Made by a program: the position numbers and the translations under genes. Source: Allobosea vaviloviae (GTDB lineage: Bacteria; Pseudomonadota; Alphaproteobacteria; Rhizobiales; Beijerinckiaceae). From it: DNA of 64,000 nucleotides. Numbering within the stretch: position 1 is the stretch's first letter; every line of letters starts with the position of its first letter. The notes beneath the pieces are model-generated. The model did no database searches and had not been told where the DNA came from. It worked only from the letters and a program-made list of their open reading frames with translations. Positions 53,195-60,410 of the stretch are shown here, in pieces. The DNA lies in contig NZ_LGSZ01000028.1 in NCBI RefSeq assembly GCF_001298265.1, positions 124,001 through 188,000 on the forward strand. Reading direction: 5' to 3'.

Positions 53195-54196
53195 ATGCTC
53201 GACCTTCCCTTCATCTGGGCGGCACTGATCGCCTTTGCCGTCCTCGCCTATGTCGTATTGGATGGCTTCGATCTCGGCGTCGGCATTCTTTTTCCGTTCG
53301 TCAGCGGTGAGGCCCATCGCGACGAGATGATGAACTCGGTGGCGCCGGTCTGGGACGGCAATGAGACCTGGCTGGTGCTCGGCGGCGGCGGCCTGCTGGC
53401 CGTCTTCCCGCTCGCCTATGCCATCATCCTGCCGGCGCTCTATGTACCGCTGACCGTCATGCTGCTCGGCCTGATCTTCCGCGGCGTCGCCTTCGAGTTC
53501 CGCTGGAAGACACGTCGCGGCCAGTTTCTCTGGGACTGGTCCTTCGCGTTCGGCTCGATCGTCGCCGCTTTCGCGCAGGGCGTCGCGCTCGGCGCTTTGG
53601 TGCAGGGCATCCCCGTCGTCGGGCGCGCCTATGCCGGCGGCTGGTGGGACTGGCTGACCCCGTTCAGCCTCGTCACAGGCGTGGCGCTGGTCATCGGCTA
53701 CGCCCTGCTCGGCGCGACCTGGCTGATCCTGAAGACCGAGAACCATGTCCAGCGCCGTGCCTATGACATCGCATTCTGGGCAGCGCCGGCGACTCTGATC
53801 CTGATCGGCGCAGTCAGCGCCTGGACGCCGACCCTGAACGCCAGCTATCTCGAACGCTGGCTGGTCTGGCCTCAGATTCTGCTCGTCGGCCCCGTGCCGC
53901 TGGCCGTAATCGGGCTGGCATACGTCCTCCTGCGGGGCTTGACCCAAAGGCGTGAACTCAGCCCCTTCCTGGCGACGCTGGGGCTGTTTGTGCTCTGCTT
54001 CATCGGGCTGGGCATCAGCTTCTACCCGCACATCGTGCCCAACAGCGTCACCATCTGGGAGGCGGCAGCGCCGGATAACTCGCTGTCCTTCCTGCTGGTC
54101 GGCGCCACCATCCTGATCCCGCTGATCCTTGCCTACACCGCCTATTCCTATTGGGTCTTTCGAGGGAAGGTGAATGCGGTCGGAGGCTATCACTGA
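53195..54196 (+). CDS. cydB: Cytochrome bd-type quinol oxidase subunit II (CioB-like)
   Basis: 333-residue membrane subunit with about eight to nine helices. The N-terminus FIWAALIAFAVLAYVVLDGF and DLGVGILFPFV are the CydB hallmark, followed by VWDGNETWLVLGGGGLLAVF and GLIFRGVAFEFRW. It starts 15 bases after cydA with GGAGC upstream, and overlaps the small-subunit ATG as TGATG. Confidence 0.94.
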   Translation: MLDLPFIWAALIAFAVLAYVVLDGFDLGVGILFPFVSGEAHRDEMMNSVAPVWDGNETWLVLGGGGLLAVFPLAYAIILPALYVPLTVMLLGLIFRGVAFEFRWKTRRGQFLWDWSFAFGSIVAAFAQGVALGALVQGIPVVGRAYAGGWWDWLTPFSLVTGVALVIGYALLGATWLILKTENHVQRRAYDIAFWAAPATLILIGAVSAWTPTLNASYLERWLVWPQILLVGPVPLAVIGLAYVLLRGLTQRRELSPFLATLGLFVLCFIGLGISFYPHIVPNSVTIWEAAAPDNSLSFLLVGATILIPLILAYTAYSYWVFRGKVNAVGGYH

Positions 54197-54333
54197 TGGC
54201 CGCCGGCAACCGGAACGTGGCCGACAAGCCCCGGGCGCTCGCGCGCCTGGGCTGGTTCGTGGTCTATTGGGCCGCCGGCGTCCTAAGCCTGACCGTCGTC
54301 GGCCTCGCCATCCGCTTGGCGCTCAAGGTTTGA
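54196..54333 (+). CDS. DUF2474 small subunit of the bd oxidase (CydX-like)
   Basis: 45-residue single-helix protein: a polar N-terminus (MAAGNRNVADKPRALARLG) followed by the membrane segment WFVVYWAAGVLSLTVVGLAI. DUF2474 proteins accompany Cio-type oxidases and probably play the stabilising role of CydX/CydH. The ATG overlaps the cydB stop, and the 3' end overlaps the convergent Crp/Fnr gene by 51 bases. Confidence 0.82.
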   Translation: MAAGNRNVADKPRALARLGWFVVYWAAGVLSLTVVGLAIRLALKV

Positions 54334-54906
54334 GCCCTCTCCAACAGCGGCGATACATCGCGCGCGCCGGTTGATCTCGCGATAGAGCGCTTCCGGCGAA
54401 ACACCGAGTTCGGCTGCGAGACGCGCCCTCGCGCCTCGGCCAGGCACAGTGCCGCCGCTCAGGCTTAGCCAGGCGTCCAGGCGTTCGGCCACGGTCTTTA
54501 ACGTCAGCAATTCAGCGCGCAGCCGGGCGACTTGTACCTCTCTGGCGAGATGCTCGGCCCACCATCGCGCGAATTCCGGTTCCCGCGAGAGACGCTCGCG
54601 AACCGCTGCGATACGAATGCCGAGCGTCTCCGTCGCCACCTCAGCTCGGCCGTCGCAGTGATAACGCTCAGCAAACAGCGAAGCTTCCGCCAGCGGCGAT
54701 CCGGCCTGTGCCCGCTGCAGGACGAGGTCGCTGCCTTGCAGCGTTTGGCGCACCAGATGAACGCGCCCCGTCACGACAACGTGGAGCCAATGGATCCGCT
54801 CGCCCCGACGAAACAGCAGCGCGCCTGCCGCGAAGCGCCGGTGGCGCAGATCGGCGACTGCAAACTGGGTCGTGAACTGCTCCAACATGATCATGATCAT
54901 GATCAT
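54283..54906 (-). CDS. Crp/Fnr-family transcriptional regulator
   Basis: About 207 residues: a cyclic-nucleotide-binding-like beta barrel (residues 10-115, with RFAAGALLFRRGERIHWLHV and VVTGRVHLVRQ) and an HTH (GARARLAAELGVSPEALYRE). No FNR-type cysteine cluster is present. The gene opens with a tandem repeat coding MIMIMIM, so any of four in-frame ATGs (54906 to 54888) could be the start. Convergent and overlapping with the bd oxidase operon, divergent from the acetolactate-decarboxylase-like gene. Confidence 0.85.
   Translation of the reverse strand: MIMIMIMLEQFTTQFAVADLRHRRFAAGALLFRRGERIHWLHVVVTGRVHLVRQTLQGSDLVLQRAQAGSPLAEASLFAERYHCDGRAEVATETLGIRIAAVRERLSREPEFARWWAEHLAREVQVARLRAELLTLKTVAERLDAWLSLSGGTVPGRGARARLAAELGVSPEALYREINRRARCIAAVGEGSNLERQADGEADDGQA
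54885..54906. repeat. ATGATC hexamer repeat at the Crp/Fnr start
   Basis: Three tandem ATGATC units plus a final ATG on the minus strand, at the possible start codons of the Crp/Fnr gene. It is also self-complementary (TGATCA palindromes) and sits in the divergent promoter region. Confidence 0.7.
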
Positions 54907-54959
54907 GCAACGCAGTGCTCGGATATGCCAGTCAGGTCTTGCAAACCGAGTGTTCCGCC

Positions 54960-55724
54960 ATGCGCTGCTCCACCACCATCGTCGCCGTTCTGCTCCTGAC
55001 GCCTGCATCCGTGTCAGCACAGCCAACAAACCCGTCTGCAGGCTCGCCCTTGGAGGTGCATGGTAGCTTTCGACGCCTTGCCCATACGGGCGATACGTCA
55101 GCGCAAGTGAAGCTCGACGCCATCCGAACCGGGCCTGGAGGCTGGGGGGTCGGCGCTTTGGCTGGCCTGACAGGCGAGATTGTCGTTGTGGACGGACGCA
55201 TTCTGGTTTCGCGCGGCAGCGACCCTCAGGGGCGGACCAGCCCTGCGCAAACCTCGGACGCGGCGGTGCTTTATGCCGGCGCCGTCGTGGAAAGCTGGCA
55301 TGAACGCATCGTGCCCAACACGATGACCCGCGCGGTGTTCGAACGCTTTGTTGAGGTCAGCGCCATCGAAATCGGCCTGTCCCGGGACGCACCCTTCGCC
55401 TTCCGCCTCGAGGGAATCTTGCCGTCGCTCACCTGGCATGTCGTCACGGGGCAGGCTGCAAGCGCAGCCGCGACCCTCGGCCATGGCGCCGGATATGGCG
55501 GAACTCATGCCAACAAACATGCCGGCATGCATGTGCATAAGGAGTCAGGCAGCACCGGCATGCTCGTCGGCATCTACAGCGGCGCGGCGCTGGAAGGGGT
55601 CGTCAGCCATCCCAACGAGCGCTTTCACCTCCATGTGGTCGACAAAAGCCTGACCCGCTCCGGCCATGTTGATGACTACACCGTCAGTGCCGGCGCGGTC
55701 CTCTATCTGCCGCGCGCTCGTTGA
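54960..55724 (+). CDS. Exported alpha-acetolactate decarboxylase-like protein
   Basis: 254-residue protein of the BudA/AlsD family, which converts acetolactate to acetoin. The zinc ligands are in ERFHLHVVDK and SGHVDDY near the C-terminus. Unlike the usual cytosolic enzyme, it starts with a cleavable signal (TTIVAVLLLTPASVSAQ). An inserted histidine-rich loop, HANKHAGMHVHKESG, lies before the zinc site, so it may bind metal differently. The substrate is uncertain; no acetolactate synthase gene is near. Confidence 0.78.
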   Translation: MRCSTTIVAVLLLTPASVSAQPTNPSAGSPLEVHGSFRRLAHTGDTSAQVKLDAIRTGPGGWGVGALAGLTGEIVVVDGRILVSRGSDPQGRTSPAQTSDAAVLYAGAVVESWHERIVPNTMTRAVFERFVEVSAIEIGLSRDAPFAFRLEGILPSLTWHVVTGQAASAAATLGHGAGYGGTHANKHAGMHVHKESGSTGMLVGIYSGAALEGVVSHPNERFHLHVVDKSLTRSGHVDDYTVSAGAVLYLPRAR

Positions 55725-55743
55725 TATGCCGCGTCAATCCCGT

Positions 55744-56181
55744 TTAGGACGACTTTGCGAGCACGCGGTCGTGCAACAGCATGCCCGCGATCATCGCCGC
55801 GACGAACAGCAGCACCGGCGTCAGGCCCGTCGTCAGGGCCGAAAGTGCCGGCCCGGGACAGAAACCGGCCAGCCCCCAGCCGATGCCGAACAGCAGCGAA
55901 CCGCCGACCAGGCGGGCGTCGATGTCGGTTCGCTCGGGGATGTGGAACTGCGTGTCGAGGACGGGTTTGGGCAGGCGACGCTGGATCGCAACCGCGACGA
56001 AGGCGACGCAGACCGCCCCGCCGAGCACGAACATCAGGCTCGGATCCCAGTGACCGCTGGCGATGTCGAGGAAACCCAGGACACGGGCGGGGTCGACCAT
56101 GCCCGACAAGGACAGGCCGTATCCGAAGAGCGCGCCCGACAGAAGCGCCACGGTGACGCGGGCGATGGCGAGCGGGCTCAT
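55744..56181 (-). CDS. YeeE/YedE half-transporter, second subunit
   Basis: 145-residue membrane protein with four helices, one half of a split YeeE/YedE (DUF6691-type) sulfur transporter. The pore motif is GIGWGLAGFCPGPALSALTT, and the N-terminal part has GYGLSLSGMVDPARVLGFLD. It overlaps the first half gene by four bases (ATGA), so both halves are made together and probably assemble. Last gene of the Blh-BigR operon. Confidence 0.9.
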   Translation of the reverse strand: MSPLAIARVTVALLSGALFGYGLSLSGMVDPARVLGFLDIASGHWDPSLMFVLGGAVCVAFVAVAIQRRLPKPVLDTQFHIPERTDIDARLVGGSLLFGIGWGLAGFCPGPALSALTTGLTPVLLFVAAMIAGMLLHDRVLAKSS

Positions 56182-56585
56182 GACAGCAATCCTGTGAGGG
56201 TGGCAGTGGCGACGCCGGCAAGGAGGAAGCTCGCGGTGGCGACGATCGAGCGCTTCGACAGCCGCGCCAGCCCGAGGATGCCGTGACCGGAGGTGCAGCC
56301 CGAGCCCATCCGCGTGCCGATGCCGACGATCAGCCCCGCCAGGATGACCACCGGCCAGGAGGCGGAGACCGTCATCGCGGGCAGCGCGCCATGGGCCGCG
56401 GCATACAGCGTCGGTCCGGCGAGCAGGCCGACGACGAAGGCGCCGTTGACCAGCGCCTGATGGCCGCCGAGCAGGCGCCCGACGATGCCGCTGATGCCGG
56501 CGATCCGGCCGTTGAGCAGCAGCAGCAGACCGGCCGACAGGCCCAGCACCATGCCGCCGAACAGGGAAGGCCAATAGGCGCTCAT
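56178..56585 (-). CDS. YeeE/YedE half-transporter, first subunit
   Basis: 135-residue partner with about four helices and the motif GIGTRMGSGCTSGHGILGLA, the typical conserved-cysteine signature of the first YeeE/YedE half. SLFGGMVLGLSAGLLLLLNG forms the first helix. The start at 56585 overlaps the bigR stop. In other Rhizobiales and Xylella this pair belongs to the BigR operon and is thought to export or import sulfur species during sulfide detoxification. Confidence 0.9.
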   Translation of the reverse strand: MSAYWPSLFGGMVLGLSAGLLLLLNGRIAGISGIVGRLLGGHQALVNGAFVVGLLAGPTLYAAAHGALPAMTVSASWPVVILAGLIVGIGTRMGSGCTSGHGILGLARLSKRSIVATASFLLAGVATATLTGLLS

Positions 56586-56920
56586 GAGACGTCGTCCTTC
56601 TGACAGAAAATGGCGTAGAGGGCCGCGATCAGTTGCGAGGCCTTCTGCTGGGTGAGGCGGTAGAAGATCTGCTTGCCGTCGCGGCGCGTCTCGGCGATCC
56701 CGGTCTCCCTGAGGATGCCGAGCTGCTGCGACAGCGTCGGCTGGTGGATGTCGAGAAGCCGCTCCAGCTCGCCGACCGAGAACTCCCCCTCCGCCAGCTT
56801 GCAGGCGAGCATCAGGCGAACGGGATGGGCCATCACCTTCAGAAGCGCGGCGACCTCCTCGGCCCGCGCCGCCATCTCCCGGCGTGCGTCGGCCTCTATG
56901 GGAGACGCGGCGCCGCTCAC
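56582..56920 (-). CDS. bigR: ArsR-type persulfide-sensing repressor BigR
   Basis: 112-residue ArsR-family repressor. The HTH is in FSVGELERLLDIHQPTLSQQ. Cys40 (LMLACKLAEG) and Cys106 (YAIFCQKDD) match the redox pair of BigR/SqrR that links on exposure to persulfide. The GTG start overlaps the stop of the blh gene (GTGA); an ATG at 56875 is a shorter alternative. The inverted repeat before blh (58228-58251) is its probable operator. Confidence 0.92.
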   Translation of the reverse strand: MSGAASPIEADARREMAARAEEVAALLKVMAHPVRLMLACKLAEGEFSVGELERLLDIHQPTLSQQLGILRETGIAETRRDGKQIFYRLTQQKASQLIAALYAIFCQKDDVS

Positions 56921-58212
56921 CAGACCGCTCCCGGCAAGGCGTCGAGCGGGATCTTGAGATAGCGCCGCCCGTCATCCTCGGGCTCCGGCAGGCGGCCGCC
57001 GCGAAGATTGACCTGCAGCGAGGGCAGGATCAGCTTGGGCATGGGCAGTGTCGCGTCGCGGGCCTCACGCAGGGCGATGAAGCGCTCCTGCGTCATGTCG
57101 ACGAGATGCGCGTTGCTGCGCTTCTGCTCGCCGACCGTGCTCTCCCAGCGCGCATGCCGACCTCTGGGTTCGTAGTCATGTCCGGTGAACAGCCGCGTCT
57201 CGTCCGGCAGCGCCAGGATGTCCTGGATCGAGGCCCACAGCGCCCCAGCGCTGCCACCGGGGAAATCCGCCCGTGCCGTGCCGGAGTCCGGCATGAAGAT
57301 GGTGTCATGGATGAAGGCGGCATCGCCGATGACATAGCTCACCGAGGCCAGCGTGTGCCCGGGCGAAAACATGATGCGCCCTTCGATGCCGCCGAGCATG
57401 AAGCTGTCCCCTTCTGCAAACAGACGATCCCATTGCGAGCCGTCGGTCTTCAGCGCCGGCCAGTTGTAAAGACGCTGCCAGAGCTGCTGAACCTGCGTGA
57501 CGCGGGCGCCGATCGCCGTGGGCGCCCCCGTCTTCTGCTTGAGATAATGGGCCGCCGAGAAATGGTCGGCATGGGGATGGGTGTCGAGGATCCACTCGAC
57601 CGTCAGCCCCTGCTCCGCCAAGAAGGCGAGGATCGCATCGGCATGGATCGTGCGCGTCGCGCCCGACTTCTCGTCGAAATCATGCACCGGGTCGATGATC
57701 GCGCAGCGCTTCGTCGCCGCGTCCCACACGACATACTGGATGCTGCCGGTGCGCGGATCATGGAAGCCCCTGACGCGCGGCGAGCGCGTGCGGTCGCGGT
57801 CGAGCCAAGCTGTAGCCGCCGACAGGTCGAGGCCCAGCCCCGCGCCGAACGGCACGATGTCCTCGGCGCGCATCCGCCCGTCCAGCACCTCGCCGAGGAC
57901 ATGCAGGATCGCGACGCGCGTGCCGGAGCGGCAATGCGCATAGACCGCACCTTTCGTCTCGGCCACGGCCCGCTGGAACGCCCTGATGTCGGCCTCGGTG
58001 ATAGCTGCCGAGGTGACCGGGATATAGGCGTAGCCCAGCCCGGCCTCCCCCGCGATCGCGGCAGCGCGCTCGTGACCGATCTGCCCGCCCTCCTCGCCAT
58101 CGGGCCGGACATTGACGATGCCGGCGATGCGCGAGTCGGAGAGACCGGCAATCACAGCCGCGTCGGGCTGGCCGGCGGCCACCAGCTTCGGGGAGAGGTC
58201 GATCGAGGTCAT
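56917..58212 (-). CDS. blh: Blh: DUF442 domain fused to persulfide dioxygenase
   Basis: 431-residue fusion. Residues 1 to about 135 form a DUF442 phosphatase/rhodanese-like domain with loop YAHCRSGTRV (Cys94, the same position as in the SQR fusion at 46258). Residues 145-431 form an ETHE1-type persulfide dioxygenase with DTHPHADHFSAAHYL, FSPGHTLASVSYVIGDAAF and FTGHDYEPRGRHARWESTV. It would take up persulfide sulfur and oxidise it to sulfite. First gene of the blh-bigR-yeeE/yedE operon. Confidence 0.94.
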   Translation of the reverse strand: MTSIDLSPKLVAAGQPDAAVIAGLSDSRIAGIVNVRPDGEEGGQIGHERAAAIAGEAGLGYAYIPVTSAAITEADIRAFQRAVAETKGAVYAHCRSGTRVAILHVLGEVLDGRMRAEDIVPFGAGLGLDLSAATAWLDRDRTRSPRVRGFHDPRTGSIQYVVWDAATKRCAIIDPVHDFDEKSGATRTIHADAILAFLAEQGLTVEWILDTHPHADHFSAAHYLKQKTGAPTAIGARVTQVQQLWQRLYNWPALKTDGSQWDRLFAEGDSFMLGGIEGRIMFSPGHTLASVSYVIGDAAFIHDTIFMPDSGTARADFPGGSAGALWASIQDILALPDETRLFTGHDYEPRGRHARWESTVGEQKRSNAHLVDMTQERFIALREARDATLPMPKLILPSLQVNLRGGRLPEPEDDGRRYLKIPLDALPGAVW

Positions 58213-58215
58213 GGA

Positions 58216-58258
58216 ACACTCACATAGACATTATATAATAAAATATAATGTAGAGTGT
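58216..58258. promoter_or_regulatory. Probable BigR operator before blh
   Basis: Perfect inverted repeat ACATTATAT-AATAAA-ATATAATGT (58228-58251) flanked by ACACT and AGTGT, ending just upstream of the blh ATG at 58212. It is very AT-rich in a GC-rich region, as known BigR boxes are. Confidence 0.7.
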
Positions 58259-58312
58259 CCATGCCTTTTCTGCAAGCGGCCTGAACGTCGCACCATGCCA
58301 AAGCGCGTAGAG

Positions 58313-58984
58313 TCAGGCCGGCAGCACCACGACCTTGGAGCCCCTGGGGATGCGGTTGTAGAGGTCGATGACGTCCTGGTTCATCATCCGGATGCAGCCC
58401 GACGATACAGCCTCGCCGATGGTGTCGGGCTCGTTCGTGCCGTGGATCCGATAGAGCGTGTCCCTGCCGTCTTTGAACAGGTAGAGCGCCCGGGCCCCCA
58501 GAGGATTGGCGTCGCCGCCCTTCATGCCGCCGGCCCACTGGGCATAGCGGGTGGGCTCGCGCTTGATCATGTCCTGTGTCGGGGTCCAGCGCGGCCACTG
58601 CGCCTTGCGCTGGACCGTGGCAGAACCGGTGAACTCCAGCCCCTCCCGGCCAACGCCGACGCCATAGCGCAGCGCCTTGCCATGCTCTTGCACAAGGAAG
58701 AGGAACCGGTTGGCGGGATCGACGATCAGCGTGCCGGGTTGATGCGGCGTCGGATAATCCACGAGCTGGCGCAGATTGCGTGGCTGCAGGTCTTCGAGCG
58801 AGACGGCGGGGACATGGAACGGTTCGCCGCCGACCTCGCCATAGCGCCTGAGATCGAGGGCGCTGAACTGCGGCGCTGGAGGCGTCGCCGGAACCGGCTG
58901 TTGCGCGATAGTCGTACAGCCGGCTGCCGCCAGGACGATCATGAGGCCGCCGAGGCGGCGCGTGGGCTTGGAGAGGTCGGTCAT
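58313..58984 (-). CDS. L,D-transpeptidase (YkuD) lipoprotein
   Basis: 223-residue relative of the protein at 1145-1741. The lipoprotein signal is RRLGGLMIVLAAAGC with the modified cysteine at about residue 23. The YkuD core is IHGTNEPDTIGEAVSSGCIR, with the nucleophilic cysteine in SSGC. The start at 58984 was chosen for signal placement. It follows the DsbA-like gene by 20 bases in the same direction and may share its promoter and the PmrA-like box at 59698. Confidence 0.9.
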   Translation of the reverse strand: MTDLSKPTRRLGGLMIVLAAAGCTTIAQQPVPATPPAPQFSALDLRRYGEVGGEPFHVPAVSLEDLQPRNLRQLVDYPTPHQPGTLIVDPANRFLFLVQEHGKALRYGVGVGREGLEFTGSATVQRKAQWPRWTPTQDMIKREPTRYAQWAGGMKGGDANPLGARALYLFKDGRDTLYRIHGTNEPDTIGEAVSSGCIRMMNQDVIDLYNRIPRGSKVVVLPA

Positions 58985-59004
58985 GGGGGATGCGTGCCGG
59001 TCGA

Positions 59005-59625
59005 TCACGGTAACGCCTGCTTCTTGCGCGCGTCGGCGACGACCTGCTTGAAGCCGGCATAATCCTGGGTCGAGGTCCGGAACGGGCCGATGAGGTATGT
59101 CGGCGTGCCCTGGAGCCCGAGCGAGTCCGCCTGCGCCATGTTGCGCTGGAGCAGTGCCGTGATCTGGGCGGCCTTGCCGTTTACATCCGCCTCGAGCCGG
59201 GCCAGGTCGATGCCAGCGCCCTTCAGCGCAGCGGCGATCTGCTCGCGGCTGAGCCGCCCCTTGGTCGCCATCAACGCATCATGGGCCTTGGCATAGGCGC
59301 CCTGATAGGCGGCGGCGAGCGCGAGCTGCGCGGCATAGACCGAGGTCTCCGCGATCACTGGCCAGTCCTTGTAGACGAGCCTGATCTGCCCATCTTCTCG
59401 GACAACACGGGCGAGATCGGGCGCCGCCTTCTTGCAGAAGGGGCAGTTGTAATCGAGAAAGGCGACGATCGTGACATTGCCTTTCGGGTTGCCGGAGACC
59501 GGCGCCTCCGGATCGTTGAGGATGGCCTCGACATCGGGATCGCGTCCCTGAGCCAGCGCCAATCCGGGCGTGGCGGCCAGGAGCAATGCCAGGCCGCTGA
59601 TGATCGTCCGGCGATCCTGCTGCAT
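59005..59625 (-). CDS. Exported DsbA-family thiol oxidoreductase
   Basis: 206-residue protein with signal residues 1-26 (TPGLALAQ) and a DsbA thioredoxin fold with helical insert. The active site is DYNCPFCKKAAPD (Cys61, Cys64) and the cis-proline loop is LQGTPTYLIGPF. It resembles the DsbA/BdbD group that oxidises or isomerises periplasmic disulfides. It is divergent from the response regulator. Confidence 0.9.
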   Translation of the reverse strand: MQQDRRTIISGLALLLAATPGLALAQGRDPDVEAILNDPEAPVSGNPKGNVTIVAFLDYNCPFCKKAAPDLARVVREDGQIRLVYKDWPVIAETSVYAAQLALAAAYQGAYAKAHDALMATKGRLSREQIAAALKGAGIDLARLEADVNGKAAQITALLQRNMAQADSLGLQGTPTYLIGPFRTSTQDYAGFKQVVADARKKQALP

Positions 59626-59697
59626 CGGTCTGGTCCTTGTCGGCTGATGGAGACGGCGGCCTGTCCGGCCGTGAGTGCCGCCATTGGCGCGTCCCAG

Positions 59698-59714
59698 CTT
59701 AAGCCAGCCTTAAG
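59698..59714 (+). promoter_or_regulatory. PmrA/QseB-type response-regulator box
   Basis: CTTAAG-CCAGC-CTTAAG: two hexamers with a 5-base spacer, exactly the PmrA-box layout, inside the perfect palindrome 59696-59716. It lies 34 bases before the response regulator ATG and 73 bases from the divergent dsbA-like start. Confidence 0.65.
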
Positions 59715-59747
59715 CTGCGCAGGGATGGTGCCCGTCGTGGAGAAACG

Positions 59748-60410
59748 ATGCGTGTTCTGATCGTCGAGGACGACCCCATTCTGGCCGACGGCCTCGCCGT
59801 CGGGCTGAAGCTCCACGGCGTCAGCGCCGAGGTCGTCGGCAGCTGCGCCGATGGCCGGCATGCACTCGCGGCAGGCGCCTTCGACGCCATCGTCCTCGAC
59901 ATCATGCTGCCGGACGGCTCTGGCCTCGACCTGCTGGCCAGCCTGCGCCAGGCTGGCGACGAGAGCCCGATCCTGCTCCTGACGGCGCTCGACGAGACGC
60001 GCGACCGGATCACCGGGCTCGACCGCGGCGCCGACGATTATCTCGGCAAGCCCTTCGACCTCGACGAGCTCGCCGCCCGCCTGCGTGCTGTGGTGCGCCG
60101 GCGCGAGGGCCGGGCGACGGCGACCATCGCGGTGGCGGGCCTCGTCCTGAACCCGGCGAGCCATTCGGTTGCGCGCGACGGCCTTGCCATCGAGGTCACG
60201 AGGCGCGAATTCGCGATCCTGCGCGTGCTCGCCGAGCGGCCCGCCGTGATCCGCTCGCGCAGCGAGCTGGAGGAGCGCCTCTATGGCTGGCACGAGGACG
60301 TCGAGAGCAACGCCATCGAGGTCCACATCCACAATCTCAGGCAGAAAATCGGACGCGAGCTCATCGAGACCGTACGCGGCCTGGGCTATCGACTGAGGAT
60401 GACGCCATGA
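59748..60410 (+). CDS. OmpR-family response regulator (QseB/PmrA-like)
   Basis: 220-residue regulator. The receiver domain starts MRVLIVEDDPILADGLAVGL, with phosphorylation site Asp51 in IVLDIMLPDG and Lys100 in YLGKPFDL. The winged-helix DNA-binding domain covers about residues 125-218 and contains VTRREFAILRVLAERPAVI. The sequence is of the QseB/PmrA subgroup. It overlaps the kinase gene by four bases (ATGA). The CTTAAG box upstream suggests autoregulation. Confidence 0.93.
   Translation: MRVLIVEDDPILADGLAVGLKLHGVSAEVVGSCADGRHALAAGAFDAIVLDIMLPDGSGLDLLASLRQAGDESPILLLTALDETRDRITGLDRGADDYLGKPFDLDELAARLRAVVRRREGRATATIAVAGLVLNPASHSVARDGLAIEVTRREFAILRVLAERPAVIRSRSELEERLYGWHEDVESNAIEVHIHNLRQKIGRELIETVRGLGYRLRMTP

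Noticed and set aside
52100..54193. Long minus-strand frame (697 codons)
   Set aside because: Antisense to cydA and cydB. The composition is low-complexity and polar, and the sense genes have unmistakable family motifs.
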